A DNA stretch of 64,000 bases from Taudactylus pleione (taxonomy: Eukaryota; Chordata; Amphibia; Anura; Myobatrachidae). Below the pieces are notes generated by a model, which saw only the letters and a program-made list of their open reading frames with translations, ran no database searches and was not told where the DNA came from. Below are positions 12,174-23,185 of the stretch, piece after piece. Every line of letters starts with the position of its first letter. Position 1 is the first letter of the stretch. The position numbers and the translations under genes are program-made. The stretch covers positions 1,528,001-1,592,000 of the forward strand of contig JAUIMM010000582.1 of the NCBI GenBank assembly GCA_031769625.1, given 5' to 3'.

Positions 12174-13295
12174 ATAAACAGAAACACATTATGAAATGAC
12201 GTTCTATATATATTGTATATACAGATATGTCCACATACGCCTAGCCTCAGATCATGCTAAATATATGCCCCCGTTTAACGCACCACAGACTTTGCTACTT
12301 AGCCGCACCAACACACTAATCCTAACAACCGGGTACGCCAAGGGCCAGATTCCGCAGCTTCTGAGTGAGGTCTGACCTGTCTCAAACACTACGCGTCTCC
12401 TGACACGCAGAGCTCTCATGCTGCGAAGGAAATCGCAATTACTAATTTATGCACGCCTGTGAGACGCCATTTAACGTCCCGACACGCCTGCGTTTACCTA
12501 GCCCTCCCCCGTTACCTCCCCAAACACTGACTACCTGTCACTCACCTTGCCAGCGAATCCTCTGTGCGAGCGTAAACCGACTGCTGCTTTCGCGCATGTG
12601 CAATGGCTAGAATTTGCGCAAACTGCATAAATATCGGTATTGCGTAAATCCCTGAATTAGGTATGAAGCGTGAACCTAGATGTAAAGTTGAAGCGAAGGA
12701 AAAACCAGCACAGCTGAGGAACGCGCGCAGTCCCAGAATTGCTCCAGGGGTCTCGCACCAGACGGCGCAAAAGGGCAAAAGGCACAAAGACTATGTATTC
12801 GTGCTTAAGAGGGCATGAGTACACCACTTATCTAGATAGCGAGATTATTAAACCTCACTCTTAGAGGAAATGCATTTGGCAATTTATTACTTCACGGATA
12901 AAGAACTGTAATATGAAAGAAGGTCATTACCCCATAGGTACAATCTAAGCACACAAATATTACAAATGACAACTCTTCATGGAAATACAGGACGGCAACA
13001 GATTATATATATATATAATTAAAAAAAAAAAGTGACAGCTGGTTCCCATGACAAAAAACTTTAGTTCGTATAATCTTTAGATTTTAAGCCAATATTTCGC
13101 CCTAATTACTGTTTCCTACAGGTAGAAATTCTTCATATTTTGTGGTGAATAATAAAGACTTTACATTTTAATCTGCATACATAAAAAAAAAAAAAAAAAA
13201 AGGATATTTCCTCAATAGAGCACCACAAATGCAAGATTACTTTATTCCCTTTACACTGTACATTGGAGCGCGTGGTAGCACCCAGGGGGCAGAAA
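12174..13295. other. Unassigned intron 1 sequence
   Basis: No gene or element recognised. A short (TA)n lies at about 13003-13018 and a poly-A run at about 13183-13201, just before the DIRS element. Confidence 0.5.
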
Positions 13296-13337
13296 AAATA
13301 TGAGATATGGTAAGAACTTACCCTTGTTATCTCTATT

Positions 13338-13486
13338 TCTACGAAGTCCATAGGGTTCCACAGGATACCTTGGGGTATAGGTGTGACGTCAGTCGCTGGG
13401 CACCATAGAGTTAAGCTTTTCAGCCTCCCAGGATGCACTAGGGTCCCCCTCCTACACCCCGCCCCCGAGCCAAGGCACCTCAGTTA
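13338..13486. repeat. DIRS left (3') inverted terminal repeat
   Basis: It contains GACGTCAGTCGCTGGGCACC and AAGCTTTTCAGCCTCCCAGG and is the inverted counterpart of 19119-19271. The outermost part differs slightly between the two ends (CTACGAAGTCC versus CTACTTCAGGGTCC). The segment 13296-13337 belongs to this terminus but has no partner in the right repeat. Confidence 0.9.
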
Positions 13487-13631
13487 GTTATCAAGCCATA
13501 GGCCGGAGGAGGAGAAGGAAGAGAGAGAAAAAAGATCTGGACACATACAAGAATCACATTCTCACCAGAGGGAGACGGAAAACCGGTGACCAGAGCAAAG
13601 CCCATCTGCAGCACAGGTGCGACAGGGCGGG

Positions 13632-13745
13632 AGTCCTGTGGAACCCTATGGACTTCGTAGAAATAGAGATAACAAGGGTAAGTTCTTACCATATCTCATA
13701 TTTTCTACTTCAGGGTCCATAGGGTATCCACAGGATACCTTGGGG
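13632..13745. repeat. DIRS internal complementary region (ICR)
   Basis: First half (to about 13701) is the exact reverse complement of the left end of the element. The second half is the exact reverse complement of the right end. In the DIRS replication model this segment templates joining of the two termini into a circle. The junction lies within the A/T run around TATTTTCTACTTC. Confidence 0.9.
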
Positions 13746-13765
13746 AAGTCCCAAAGCAGTATCCT

Positions 13766-14790
13766 TTAAGGGTGGGGACGCTCCTGTGCAGAAAGGAGAA
13801 TCCGCCGCCCGAAGGAAGCATCCTGAGAGGCGAAGGTGTCAAACCTGTAATACCTCACGAAGGTATGGACAGAGGACCACGTAGCAGCCTTGCAGATCTG
13901 AACTGCCGAGGCACCACGTCGAGCTGCCCACGAAGGACCCACAGACCTAGTGGAATGAGCCTTCAGAGAAGGAGGGACCGGTAGGCCTTCATGAAGATAA
14001 GCTTCAGAAATAGCCATACGGATCCAGGCTGCCAAAATTTTTGCTTTGAAGCAGGCCAACCCTTTTTACGGAAGCCATAGAGGACAAACAAAGCGTCCGA
14101 CTTCCTAAACGAAGAAGTGCGGTCAACACAAGTCCTTAAGGCCCGCACAACATCCAAAGAGGCCTCACCCACGGAAAGACCCGGTGAGTTAAAGGCCGGA
14201 ACAACTATTTCCTCGTTAACATGAAACTGGGAAACAACTTTGGGAAGAAACTCGTGCCGAGTGCGGAGCACTGCCCTGTTCCCATGAAAAACCAAGAAAG
14301 GGGGTCTACAAGAAAGAGCCCCTAACTCAGAAACACGTCTGGCCGAAGCAATGGCCAGAAGGAAAACAGTCTTAGCTGTTAGCCATTTAAGATCCACTGA
14401 GCCCAGTGGTTCAAACGGCGGTCCTTGGAGAGCCCTCAGGACCACAGCTAAATCCCAAGGCGCCACAGGTGGAACAAAGGGCGGCTGAATGCGGAGAACC
14501 TCCTGCATAAAGGTGCGCACATCCGGGATTGTAGCAATCCTACGGTGAAACCAGACAGATAGGGCCGAAACCTGTACCTTCAAAGAAGCAAGGCGAAGCC
14601 CATGATCTAGTCCCGCTTGCAGGAAGGCGAGAATCCGAGACAGACGAAACTCCCGCGGTGCATAACCTCTCGGTCGACACCACTGGAAGAACGTATGCCA
14701 CACGCGATGGTATATCCTCGCGGAAGACGGTTTCCGAGCTCGTAACATGGTACGCACCACAGAGCTGGAAAACCCCCGGGACCTCAGCAT
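13766..14790 (-). pseudogene. DIRS tyrosine recombinase, one frameshift
   Basis: About 341 codons if the frame is followed through one shift. The N-terminal half (14790 to about 14060) has a SAM-like segment and then LLAIASARRVSEL, which carries the first catalytic Arg. The C-terminal half (about 14059-13766) has HSTRS (the H-x-x-R motif) and HTFVRYYRF with the nucleophile Tyr. The two halves are in different frames, and the join is near 14045-14060, where one base appears to be missing within an AAGCAAAAATTTT stretch. The start is chosen at 14790 because its ATG overlaps the stop of the upstream RT ORF in the string ATGCTGA, consistent with coupled reinitiation. The product would catalyse integration of the circular element DNA. 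Confidence 0.85.
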
Positions 14791-16654
14791 GGCCGTCTCA
14801 ACAGCCACGCCGTCAAAGACAGCCGAGTCAGGTCCGGGTGAAGGCAAGGACCCTGAGATAGAAGGTCCGGTCGTAGCGGCAACCGCAGAGGACTGTCCAC
14901 GGACAGACCCCGAAGGTCTGAGAACCAGTGCCGTCTGGGCCACGCGGGAGCTATCAACAGGAGCGTCCCTCCTTCCTGTTTGAATTTCCGGATTACCCGT
15001 GGAAGAAGGGAGACCGGAGGGAACAGGTATGCGAACCGGAACGTCCACCAGACGGACAGAGCATCCACCAGAGACGCCCCTTCGTCTCTTGTGCGAGACC
15101 CGTACACCGGCAACTTGTTGTTGTACCGGGACGCCATGAGGTCGATTTCTGGAAGACCCCACCTGTCCACCAGTAGTTGAAAAACGTCCGGGTGCAGGGA
15201 CCATTCCCCCGGATGAACGTCCTGGCGACTTAGAAAGTCCGCCTCCCAATTTAGCACTCCCGGGATGAAGACCGCTGATATGGCCGGAAGATTGCGCTCC
15301 GCCCAAACCAGGATCTGAGAGACCTCTACGAGAGCCGCTCGACTGCGAGTTCCTCCTTGCCTGTTTATGTAGGCCACGGTGGTAGCGTTGTCCGACTGGA
15401 CCTGCACCGGGCGACCCTGGAGAAACCGCTGTGCCTGCTGGAGAGCATTGAAGACCGCACGGAGTTCCAAGATATTTATTGGAAGCTCCGCTTCTGTCGG
15501 CGTCCACCTGCCCTGGAACAAGTGTGGACCCGAAACTGCTCCCCAGCCCCGAAGACTGGCGTCCGTTGTCAACAGGACCCAATTTGGAACCCAGAACGGA
15601 CGTCCCTTGTTGAGGTGGGTCGTCTGTAACCACCACGCAAGGGACAGGCGAACCTCCGGGGTGAACACAATCGTCTGGGACTTCAGAGACTGAGGCAGCC
15701 CGTTCCACTTGGACAGGATCAGGTGCTGCAGAGGTCTGGAGTGAAACTGGGCGTATTCCACCATGTCGAACACCGACACCATGGAGCCCAGTAACCTCAT
15801 CGCCGAGTGTAAGGACACCCGGCGGCTGTGCAGGCAACTGCGCACCCTTGACTGTAAAGCAGAGATCTTGTCCTCCGTCACGAAGATCCTTTGCTGTCCC
15901 GAGTCCAATAAGGCTCCAAGATGCAGAATCCTCCGAGACGGGATTAGAGTGGACTTCTGCCAGTTGATTAGCCAGCCGTGCCGTTGCAGCAGTGCAATGG
16001 TCAGGTCCAAGTGGCGTAACAGGAGCTCTGGAGATCCTGCCACCAATAACAGGTCGTCCAAATACGGCAACATGCGGACTCCCTGCAGCCGCAGAGAAGC
16101 CGCCATGACCGCCATCACCTTGGTGAAAACACGTGGTGCTGTTGCCAGGCCAAAAGGTAACGCCCGAAACTGGAAGTGGTCGCTGCGGATTGCAAACCTG
16201 AGGAACTGTTGATGCGCAAAAGAATAGGGACATGCAGGTAAGCGTCCTGTATGTCCAATGACACCATGTAGTCCCCAGGTTCCAGCGCCAGAATGATGGA
16301 CCGTAGGGTCTCCATCCGAAACTTCGGGACCCGCAAAGACTTGAGTGCTTTGAGGTTGAGAATCGGACGATATGACCCATTGGGTTTCTGTACCAAAAAT
16401 AGATTTGAATAGAAACCCTGGCCCCTCTGGGAGAATGGAACAGGCACTATAACTCCAGCCTGGAGCATAGTGTGCAATACCTTCCGCAGCTCCGTAGCCT
16501 TGTTCCGGTCTGATGGTAGACCCGTGGTGAAGAAGCGAGCCGGGGGTCTGTGCCGGAAGGAGAGGGCGTATCCGTGGGAAACCACCTCCAGAACCCAAGT
16601 GTCTGTCGTAGTGGTCGACCAACACTGGGCGAACTGTAGCAGGCGGCCTCCCAC
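14784..16654 (-). pseudogene. DIRS reverse transcriptase / RNase H polyprotein, frameshifted
   Basis: The first part (16654 to about 16222) reads GFYSNLFLVQKPNGSYRPI and LDIQDAYLHVPI, the fingers and motif A with the first catalytic Asp. The second part (about 16215-14784) is in another frame and reads LPFGLATAPRVFTK (motif B) and PYLDDLLLV (motif C, YLDD). RNase H follows, with TTDAS, INILELRAV, VQSDNATTVAYI and ADFLSRQ. A downstream domain after IDLMASRYN, containing LLLIAPAWPRRHW, is common in DIRS proteins and sometimes called a methyltransferase-like region. A net minus-one frameshift lies around 16216-16222. No ATG opens the frame at 16654 (the codon there is GTG), so the true start is uncertain. 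Confidence 0.88.
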
Positions 16655-16686
16655 CCTGGGATCCCCCCAAAGGGAGGCCCGGACCG

Positions 16687-18181
16687 TCAGGCCGCAGGCT
16701 TGTCATCTGGCTTGGGGGCCGGACGTCTGGTACTCCATGCCTGCTTCCGGGGCTTGACCGATTTCTTAGGGCCAGCCCGTCGAGGAAACGACTGTGGTTT
16801 GGGCATGCCCTGGGCCCTAGATGACCGAAAGGACGATGGTCCAGAACCAGAAGGAGCAGCGGCCGACGGGAGACAAGCAGATTTGGCTGCCGCCAGCGTG
16901 GCCACAATCTTATCCAGATCCGGACCGAAGAGAACTTCTCCGGTAAACGGCAACGCTTCCAGACCTTTCTTGGAATCTGCGTCCGCATTCCAGGATCGCA
17001 GCCACAAGGTGCGACGAGCAGCTACCGCTGCTGAAGAAATTCTAGACACCAGAGTACTAATGTCTAGAGCCGCCTCGTTGATGTAGGTGGCCGAATCACG
17101 GAGATTGCCAATCAACTCCGCCTGTTCGGCCGGACAGTCGGATTCAAAAGAAGCCTCTAATGAATCCGCCCAGCGCTCCATCGCTCTGGCAACCCAGCAA
17201 ATGGCCATAGCCGGCCGTGCTGCCCCCCCTGCAAGGGAATAAGCAAAAGAATAGGGACATGCAGGTAAGCGTCCTGTAAGCGTTCAGGCAGATTTCTACC
17301 TTGCGGTCCGTAGCATCCTTAAGGGAGGACATGGATGGCATCGGCAATGTGGCACTACGGACAAGACGGGTCACGTGAGAATCCACCTGTGGAGGGGATT
17401 CCCACTTAGCAAAATAATTATCCGCGAACGGATAAGCCACCGCCAGGCGTCTCTGCGGCTGGTAACTTTTGCCAGGTTGTTTCCACGCCTCCTCTAAATG
17501 GTCCACCAACTGACCCGAAAGAGGAAAGACTGTGGCATCACCCTTCACATCTTTGAAAAAGGCATACTTAGATTTAGCCGCTGGGGGAACTTCGTCCTCA
17601 ATCACCAAGGCTGTGCGGACCGCCCGAATAAGTCCAGGAATATATACTTTGGACTTAGCATCAGCGTCCTTAGTATGGAGAGGTTCCTGATCGTAAGGAT
17701 CCAGAATCTCCCCATCATCAGACATCCCTTCGTCATCCTCATAAGGAGCGGACAGAGACGCCACCGGCCTTTTATGAGGCCGCATCACAGACTCCCCTTG
17801 CAACACATCCGACAAGTGCTGTACAGAACTCGTCAGGGAGTTAACCCACGCTGGCTCCTGAGAACCCGGGAGCGGGGAAATAGGGAGACTGTGGGGTACC
17901 ACCAATTGTCGTGGGAACCCCTGCATGGGTGACGACACCACAGACTGCTGGGACAAACCCATCGGAGTAAACACGGGCTGCGGAGCTAACTGGTCCACTA
18001 AAGCTGTTAGCGCCTGAGCGAAACAAGCCCAGGGCGGCTCCTGTACCGGTGCTGTAACCGTAATAGGCCGCGCCATGGACAAACACTGCCGGCAAAGGCC
18101 CTCCGCGCTACCCTCCCCCTCCGCTAACGGTACTTTGCACGTGGTACACTGTAGCCGGAGGGGAAAATCACTTTCAGACAT
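16687..18181 (-). pseudogene. DIRS gag-like ORF1, broken by a 37-bp templated insertion
   Basis: The ORF starts with ATG at 18181 (MSESDFPL). Cys12, Cys15, Cys30 and Cys33 form a CX2C-X14-CX2C zinc-ribbon-like motif. It stays open to about 17280, where a 37-bp insertion shifts the frame, and the original frame continues as AMERWADSLEASFESD to a stop at 16687. Without the 37 bp the ORF would be 1458 bp, exactly 486 codons. The basic, proline-rich C-terminus (PKKSVKPRKQ) fits a nucleic-acid-binding gag. The frame stays open for 45 more codons after the insertion, but those are out-of-frame residues. Confidence 0.85.
17243..17278 (-). other. 36-bp copy of RT sequence inserted in gag
   Basis: These 36 bp are identical, base for base, to 16216-16251, which encodes RT motif A (QDAYLHVPI). 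At both edges of the insertion on the coding strand lies GCTTA, so the insertion is either flanked by a 5-bp duplication or joined by microhomology. The donor lies about 1.03 kb away in the same element and same orientation. Confidence 0.92.
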
Positions 18182-19118
18182 GATGGCACCACATATGTGA
18201 CCTCTCTCACCAATTAAGTATTAAATAGGCGAGAGACCACCCTGCAGCACCGCACCGCAAGGGCTTTAGCAGAAAGAACAGGGACAGTAATAAAGCTGAC
18301 AGTTTAGAGAAGAAAAGTTACAGGCAGCGCTAGCACAGTCACATACAAAGCAGAGAAATAACAATTCCTGCACTAACAGCGCTGATCACTCAACTACACA
18401 GACACAGGGCCTGGTAGGACACAGCGCTGCATACACAGACCTGAGCCACAGCGGAGGAGAGGTATGCGGGGGGACCCAGACCACGATGCTTCCGTCCAGC
18501 GCTTCCAGCAGCGTTCACCATGCGTTCTGGAGAAGATGGCCGCCGAGGAGCAGAGAGGAGGCTGGCCTGGGGGAGGAGCGCTGCCACAGGACCAGTCGGC
18601 AGCATGCAGAGAGGGCTGTGTGCAGCGGGGGAGGCGCCGGCTGTGAGACAGGGAAGGCGCGCTCCCCTGGCATGCATTTAACCCCAGGGACGCCGCAGCG
18701 CTACCGCTCTGCTGCGGTCCGCTGTCCCAGGGGGTAGTGGAAAGCGCAGGTTGGTCGCCTGGCTCCACGCTGCAGCCAGTCCCCAGGGAGCCCCCTGCCT
18801 GGGGACTTAGGACCATGTGACCAGCGGGGACCCACCGCGGGACCCCGCTGCTTACCTTTGTCCCCCTTGGATCCGGCCATGGTCTGGAACATCTGGGGTC
18901 ACCGCTAGCTGTGACCCCAGATGCTCACCAGCATCCCCGGATCGGTACCGGCGTTCTGGTACCGGCGGGGGTGTAGGGAAGACAGCATGGACGTCAGGAC
19001 TGACTGTCCATGCTGTACATCCAGATGTGCAGCCACAGCTGCACTGAAAAAAGCTTCAGGGGCTCTTCTAGCCCCCACTCCGACAGGTGCACCCGACGCC
19101 GGCCGGGCACCAAACTAA
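18182..19118 (-). promoter_or_regulatory. DIRS 5' leader between terminal repeat and gag start
   Basis: A 0.94-kb GC-rich non-coding segment between the right terminal repeat and the gag ATG. It presumably holds the element promoter and 5' UTR. I could not pick out a defined promoter motif. Confidence 0.4.
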
Positions 19119-19271
19119 ACTGAGGTGCCTTGGCTCGGGGGCGGGGTATAGGAGGGGGACCCTAGTGCATCCTGGGAGGCTGAAAAGCTTAACTCTATGG
19201 TGCCCAGCGACTGACGTCACACCTATACCCCAAGGTATCCTGTGGATACCCTATGGACCCTGAAGTAGAAA
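19119..19271. repeat. DIRS right (5') inverted terminal repeat
   Basis: Inverted copy of 13338-13486, ending in GACCCTGAAGTAGAAA. The terminal approximately 44 bp are copied exactly in the ICR. Confidence 0.92.
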
Positions 19272-20396
19272 GACTAAATTATTATAAACACTGAATAACT
19301 GGGTGGAGAAACATATCAATCATCACAAAGTCTAACGGATTGGCACGGGATAACCATTTCTTTGTGAGGCTTTTCTACCAGTGTGCTTGTACATTTGGCC
19401 TCATGGGACTGTAATCTGGTAAATGGTATACACCCCCCCTACCATGGCATCATCAGGCCCCCTCTGAACCTCTGCAAAGGATAATAAGCAGACAATAGGG
19501 ATTTGATGAACCCATCAATTGGATAACTGATAAAGCATGGACAAACCATGGTGCAGTACATAACTAGGGGTGTACGAGCGGTGCCACGAGGCTGGGCCTT
19601 AGGGGAGGACCTGGTACGTGGCTTGCAGGGTGCCTGGCACAGTACTCTGCCACCAGTAGAGCCACTGCAGAGCTGCCCGGACCGTCCAAGGGGCAATGTA
19701 ACCTTCCGCAGTCCTCCTAGTGTGTCGGCCTTTTGACTGTCTAACATCTGGCGTCTATAGTGACGTGGTCTCTGCCTTTTTACTGTAGATCTTTCAATTC
19801 AAATCCGAAATTTATGGGGCAGTAAACACAATTGTTCTCTTGTATAACAGTAATAACATCCATTCTCCAGGCGGGGTTACATTATTATCAGCACTTCCCA
19901 TTTTCTGCTGATCTTCAAAAAGAAAAAAAGAAAAAATGGAAATCCCCTCAGTTCCCCCCCCCCCCCCCCTCGCCACATGATATGGGGTAACCGCACTGGG
20001 ATGTTTCTCAATCAGAACTCACCAGTACGGCGGGGGAACTGGGGAAATGTGAGCCGATATATAATAAAAAGGACTGGTATCATTGTGTACAGAGCGGCGC
20101 AATTCACAAAAAGAACTCAGAGACAAATGAGCAATCCGAGGAGAAAATAGGAAGTGATCAATAGGGGCTTTGTCTGTGCGGTAATCCTGCCCGGGCTGTG
20201 CGACAATCCGGGGAGATGCCATTATAATCCCCCTCCACAGTGCTCATGGCAAACATATAATAACAGGGAACCAACAATGGTTTAAGATGACCTTGTTATA
20301 CAAGACGGCTATATAAACTGCTATACGATAACATGATGTTTAGCTAGAGCAGTCACCAGAAACGTCTACTACACTTACATCTATATTACTTATTAA
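19272..20396. other. Unassigned intron 1 sequence
   Basis: No gene recognised. A C13-type run lies near 19956-19969. Confidence 0.5.
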
Positions 20397-20895
20397 GGTT
20401 TATATAGCGCACACATACAGCGCCGTACAGAGAATATTTATATAGCGCACACATACAGCGCCGTACAGAGAATATTTATATAGCTCACACATACAGCGCC
20501 GTACAGAGAATATTTATATAGCGCACACAGACAGCGCTGTACAGAGAATATTTACATAGCGCACACATACAGCGCCGTACAGAGAATATTTATATAGGGA
20601 CACATACAGCGCCGTACAGAGAATATTTATATAGCGCACACAGACAGCGCCGTACAGAGAATATTTATATAGCGCACACAGACAGCGCTGTACAGAGAAT
20701 ATTTATATAGCCCACACAGACAGCGCCATACAGAGAATATTTACATAGGGCACACATACAGCGCCGTACAGAGAATATTTATATAGCGCACACATACAGC
20801 GCCGTACAGAGAATATTTATATAGCGCACACATACAGCGCCGTACAGAGAATATTTATATAGCGCACACATACAGCGCCGTACAGAGAATATTTA
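20397..20895. repeat. 38-bp minisatellite grown from a dispersed-repeat head
   Basis: TTTATATAGCGCACACATAC plus AGCGCCGTACAGAGAATA repeats every 38 bp, about 13 times. The unit resembles the 5' segment (TTATATAGCGC...) of the dispersed repeat whose remainder continues after the array to about 21480. This suggests tandem amplification of one internal stretch of that repeat. Confidence 0.92.
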
Positions 20896-21480
20896 GTCAT
20901 TCACCTCAGTCCATGCCTCAGAGGAAATTACAATCAATTCAGCGCAATGCTGAAAAGCCCCGGGAAGGAGTTCCCGGAGCTATTCAATTGACCGCGCTGT
21001 TAAGTCCGACTAGAACCAATTAAGTCGGAGAATGACGGTTATCGTGCCTTAATAGTCGCGCTAACCGGCATTCTCCAACTAAAGTGCCGGTCGAGAGGCT
21101 GTTAGCGATGCACTAAGCTTGAAAACAGCATCTCGGACGGCACTTAAGTCCGATTTCAGCGAGCAGAAATCCTGTAGTCGTACTTAACAGCGCGGTCAAT
21201 TGAATATCTCCGGGAGCTCCTGCCTGGGGCGAAGCAATACCGCGCTGACTGAATCGCCCCCCATCCCTACTACATGAACATGCACAATCACATACATTTT
21301 TTCGGCAGCAACCAGTTACCCTACCAGTATGTTTTTGGAGTGTGAGAAGAAACTAGAGTACTTGGTGGAATCCTAGGCAAGCACGGGAAAAACATACAAA
21401 CTCTACACACACAGTGTCTTGGTCAGGAATTTAACTCATGAGCTTAGGACTGCGAGGCAGTAACGCTAACCTACGCCAAC
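20896..21480 (+). repeat. Dispersed vertebrate repeat, body and tail, interrupted by an inserted element
   Basis: After the minisatellite, TCATTCACCTCAGTCCATGC and AGGAAATTACAATC continue the repeat. An inverted-repeat element interrupts it, and it resumes with CACAATCACATACA, AGTATGTTTTTGGAGTGTGA, CATACAAACTCTACACAC and GCGAGGCAGTAACGCTAAC. It is the most complete of three copies in the window. Confidence 0.65.
20931..21261. mobile_element. Inverted-repeat element inside the dispersed repeat
   Basis: Arms of about 70 bp face each other: TATTCAATTGACCGCGCTGT near 20982 and its complement ACAGCGCGGTCAATTGAATA near 21187. CCCGGGAAGGAGTTCCCGGA and TCCGGGAGCTCCTGCCTGGG lie further out. It splits the host repeat after CAATC. 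Exact ends and target duplication are not resolved. Confidence 0.75.
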
Positions 21481-22335
21481 AATGGCTAGCGGGCACATCC
21501 ACCCTCTTTTAGTTCTCATACTGGTCACAGCTATCTAGCCCGAAAGAAACAATTAGAATAAATGTATAGATCGCTTTCCTCCAAAAGGGACATATCAACA
21601 GTCAGCCCTTGACGGGGAGGGGTCTGTTCCGCCATCGCTGGTGTCGTTATATGTGCCGTTACGCAGGCAGATAATGACACTAAATGGCTGCTCGGTAAGA
21701 TGCATTGCTGGAGGATTTGCTGGCATTCATTTAAAATAAAACTTAAAATCACAGACTCCGCGTTTGGAAGCGGTTTATCATAACACGGAGAGCGAGCCAA
21801 GTGCACGTTTGTCATCCTGCGCAATCTGCATAATCTTCTCCTAATTAATTCGTCGTTGGCTCCAGATCCTGCATCTCCACATCTGTAGCTGTGATTTGTT
21901 CCACCCTGAGCACGTAGCCTTCCAGTACGCGAGACACTGAACGGGGATATTGAGTGGTCTCCATGTAAACGTTGATGGTGGCTGAAAATAACATACACAA
22001 GTAAAGAATAAGCGATTCTACTGAATCCTCTGCACATAAATAGCATTAAGCCACAAGGACGACATCAGGCCTCTAACACATCATGCGGGTGCTCGGAAGA
22101 TAAAGGCTGCTCTACGCCCGTCACTCGGATTCCCAGCAGAGGGCTCACGTATCTCATTATACCACGGCGCCATTATAAACCGAATGCCATCCACACTCGT
22201 CGTAAGATGTATGGTTACAAGGGACGGGGTATTGCGGATAATGCGTTACACAGCTTTCTGATAAGGCAGGCTGGGGTTAAACAAACCGCGGAAGCCCCTC
22301 AGGAGGTGGCAAAACAGAGACTTGCCCCAATTATA
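21481..22335. other. Unassigned intron 1 sequence
   Basis: No gene recognised. A 171-codon open frame on the minus strand (21531-22046) shows no family resemblance and no codon bias that I can see. Confidence 0.5.
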
Positions 22336-22343
22336 CTTTAGGC

Positions 22344-22710
22344 CAGGGGTGGGGAACCTTTTTTCTGCCGAGGTCCATTTTGATATATGTAACATTATTT
22401 GCGGGCCTGGTGCAGGCCATGCCCCCTCAGTGTGATGTCACATGGGGCGGGGGTCACAATCGCTAGTGATTACAGCAATGCCCGTAGCATCCTGAGGATG
22501 CTCCGGGGAGAGCTATAAGGGCAGCGGTGTGACCGTCTGATGCGTCCTAAGGATGCTCCAGGCGGCACTGCTGCATAGATTCTGGCTGCAGGGGGCTATT
22601 CTGGGCACCCTGCTAGCCAAATGAGGCTAGCAGAAAAAAAGCTCTAAGGGCCATACCAAATGACATCGAGGGCCCTATAAGGCCCCCGGCCAGGAGGCTC
22701 CCTATCTCTG
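22344..22710. mobile_element. Short hAT-type element with 8-bp target duplication
   Basis: Left end CAGGGGTGGGGAACC; right end, read inward, CAGAGATAGGGAGCC. The flanks are an exact 8-bp direct repeat CTTTAGGC at 22336-22343 and 22711-22718. The CAG start, short imperfect terminal repeats and 8-bp duplication are hAT hallmarks. It has no coding capacity, so it is non-autonomous. Confidence 0.92.
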
Positions 22711-22718
22711 CTTTAGGC

Positions 22719-23185
22719 CATATATGCATCTGGAGTGCAGCTCACACAATATACGTCAGCCAGACGGTGGATCCAGAAGAACCATAGTGGCGTAATGTTA
22801 AACTGCTTGAACTTGTAGACAGAGATAACGAATCCTGGTTGGGGTACGATGTTGAGAAGGAAAAAAAATAAAAAATTCTCTTTGCAATGGAATTAGGACA
22901 TTTAAGTTGTTACAGATGGGAATGGACATATAAGGGGGAAATTTCGATGGTCCAACATGTTGGATTTCTCCTATCCCCTGACGTCGCCAGAACGGAGATT
23001 TGCCCCGATATACAGCCTGGGTGTATGGGCCCCTTTGCTTCTGCCCCACCTGCGGTGCAGCACGGTTTTGCCCAGGTGCAAAGTTACTGATTGTTTTTTC
23101 TTTGATCCCATCTAAAGAATCACATTATCGTAAAAAGCTACACGTTGTATAAAATAGAAGCACATCCAATCATTTAGCATACATA
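22719..23185. other. Unassigned intron 1 sequence
   Basis: Nothing recognised. Confidence 0.45.

Larger units (their letters stand above)
13296..19271 (-). mobile_element. DIRS-type tyrosine-recombinase retrotransposon, structurally complete
   Basis: About 5.98 kb with coding strand minus. It has all the landmarks of the DIRS order: inverted terminal repeats, gag-like ORF, RT/RNase H ORF, tyrosine recombinase ORF, and an internal complementary region (ICR) before the 3' terminal repeat. The ICR at 13632-13745 matches, without visible mismatch, the reverse complement of the left terminus (13296 to about 13366) joined to the reverse complement of the right terminus (about 19228-19271). This fixes the element ends. 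No target-site duplication is expected, since DIRS elements integrate by recombinase, and none is seen. All three coding regions contain frameshifts, so this copy is not autonomous. Confidence 0.93.

Noticed and set aside
13963..16380. An 805-codon open frame on the minus strand
   Set aside because: Only its last part (from about 14790) is recombinase. The upstream 530 codons are the shadow of RT/RNase H in another frame, without any RT motif in this reading.
17243..17278. The gag insertion as an intron with a TTCCCTTGCAGG acceptor
   Set aside because: The inserted piece is only 37 bp and an exact copy of RT sequence. An intron that short is implausible, and the donor side has no GT consensus at the edge.
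21531..22046. 171-codon minus-strand open frame
   Set aside because: No recognisable domain, no splice context and no similarity I can recall; such frames are expected by chance in 64 kb.
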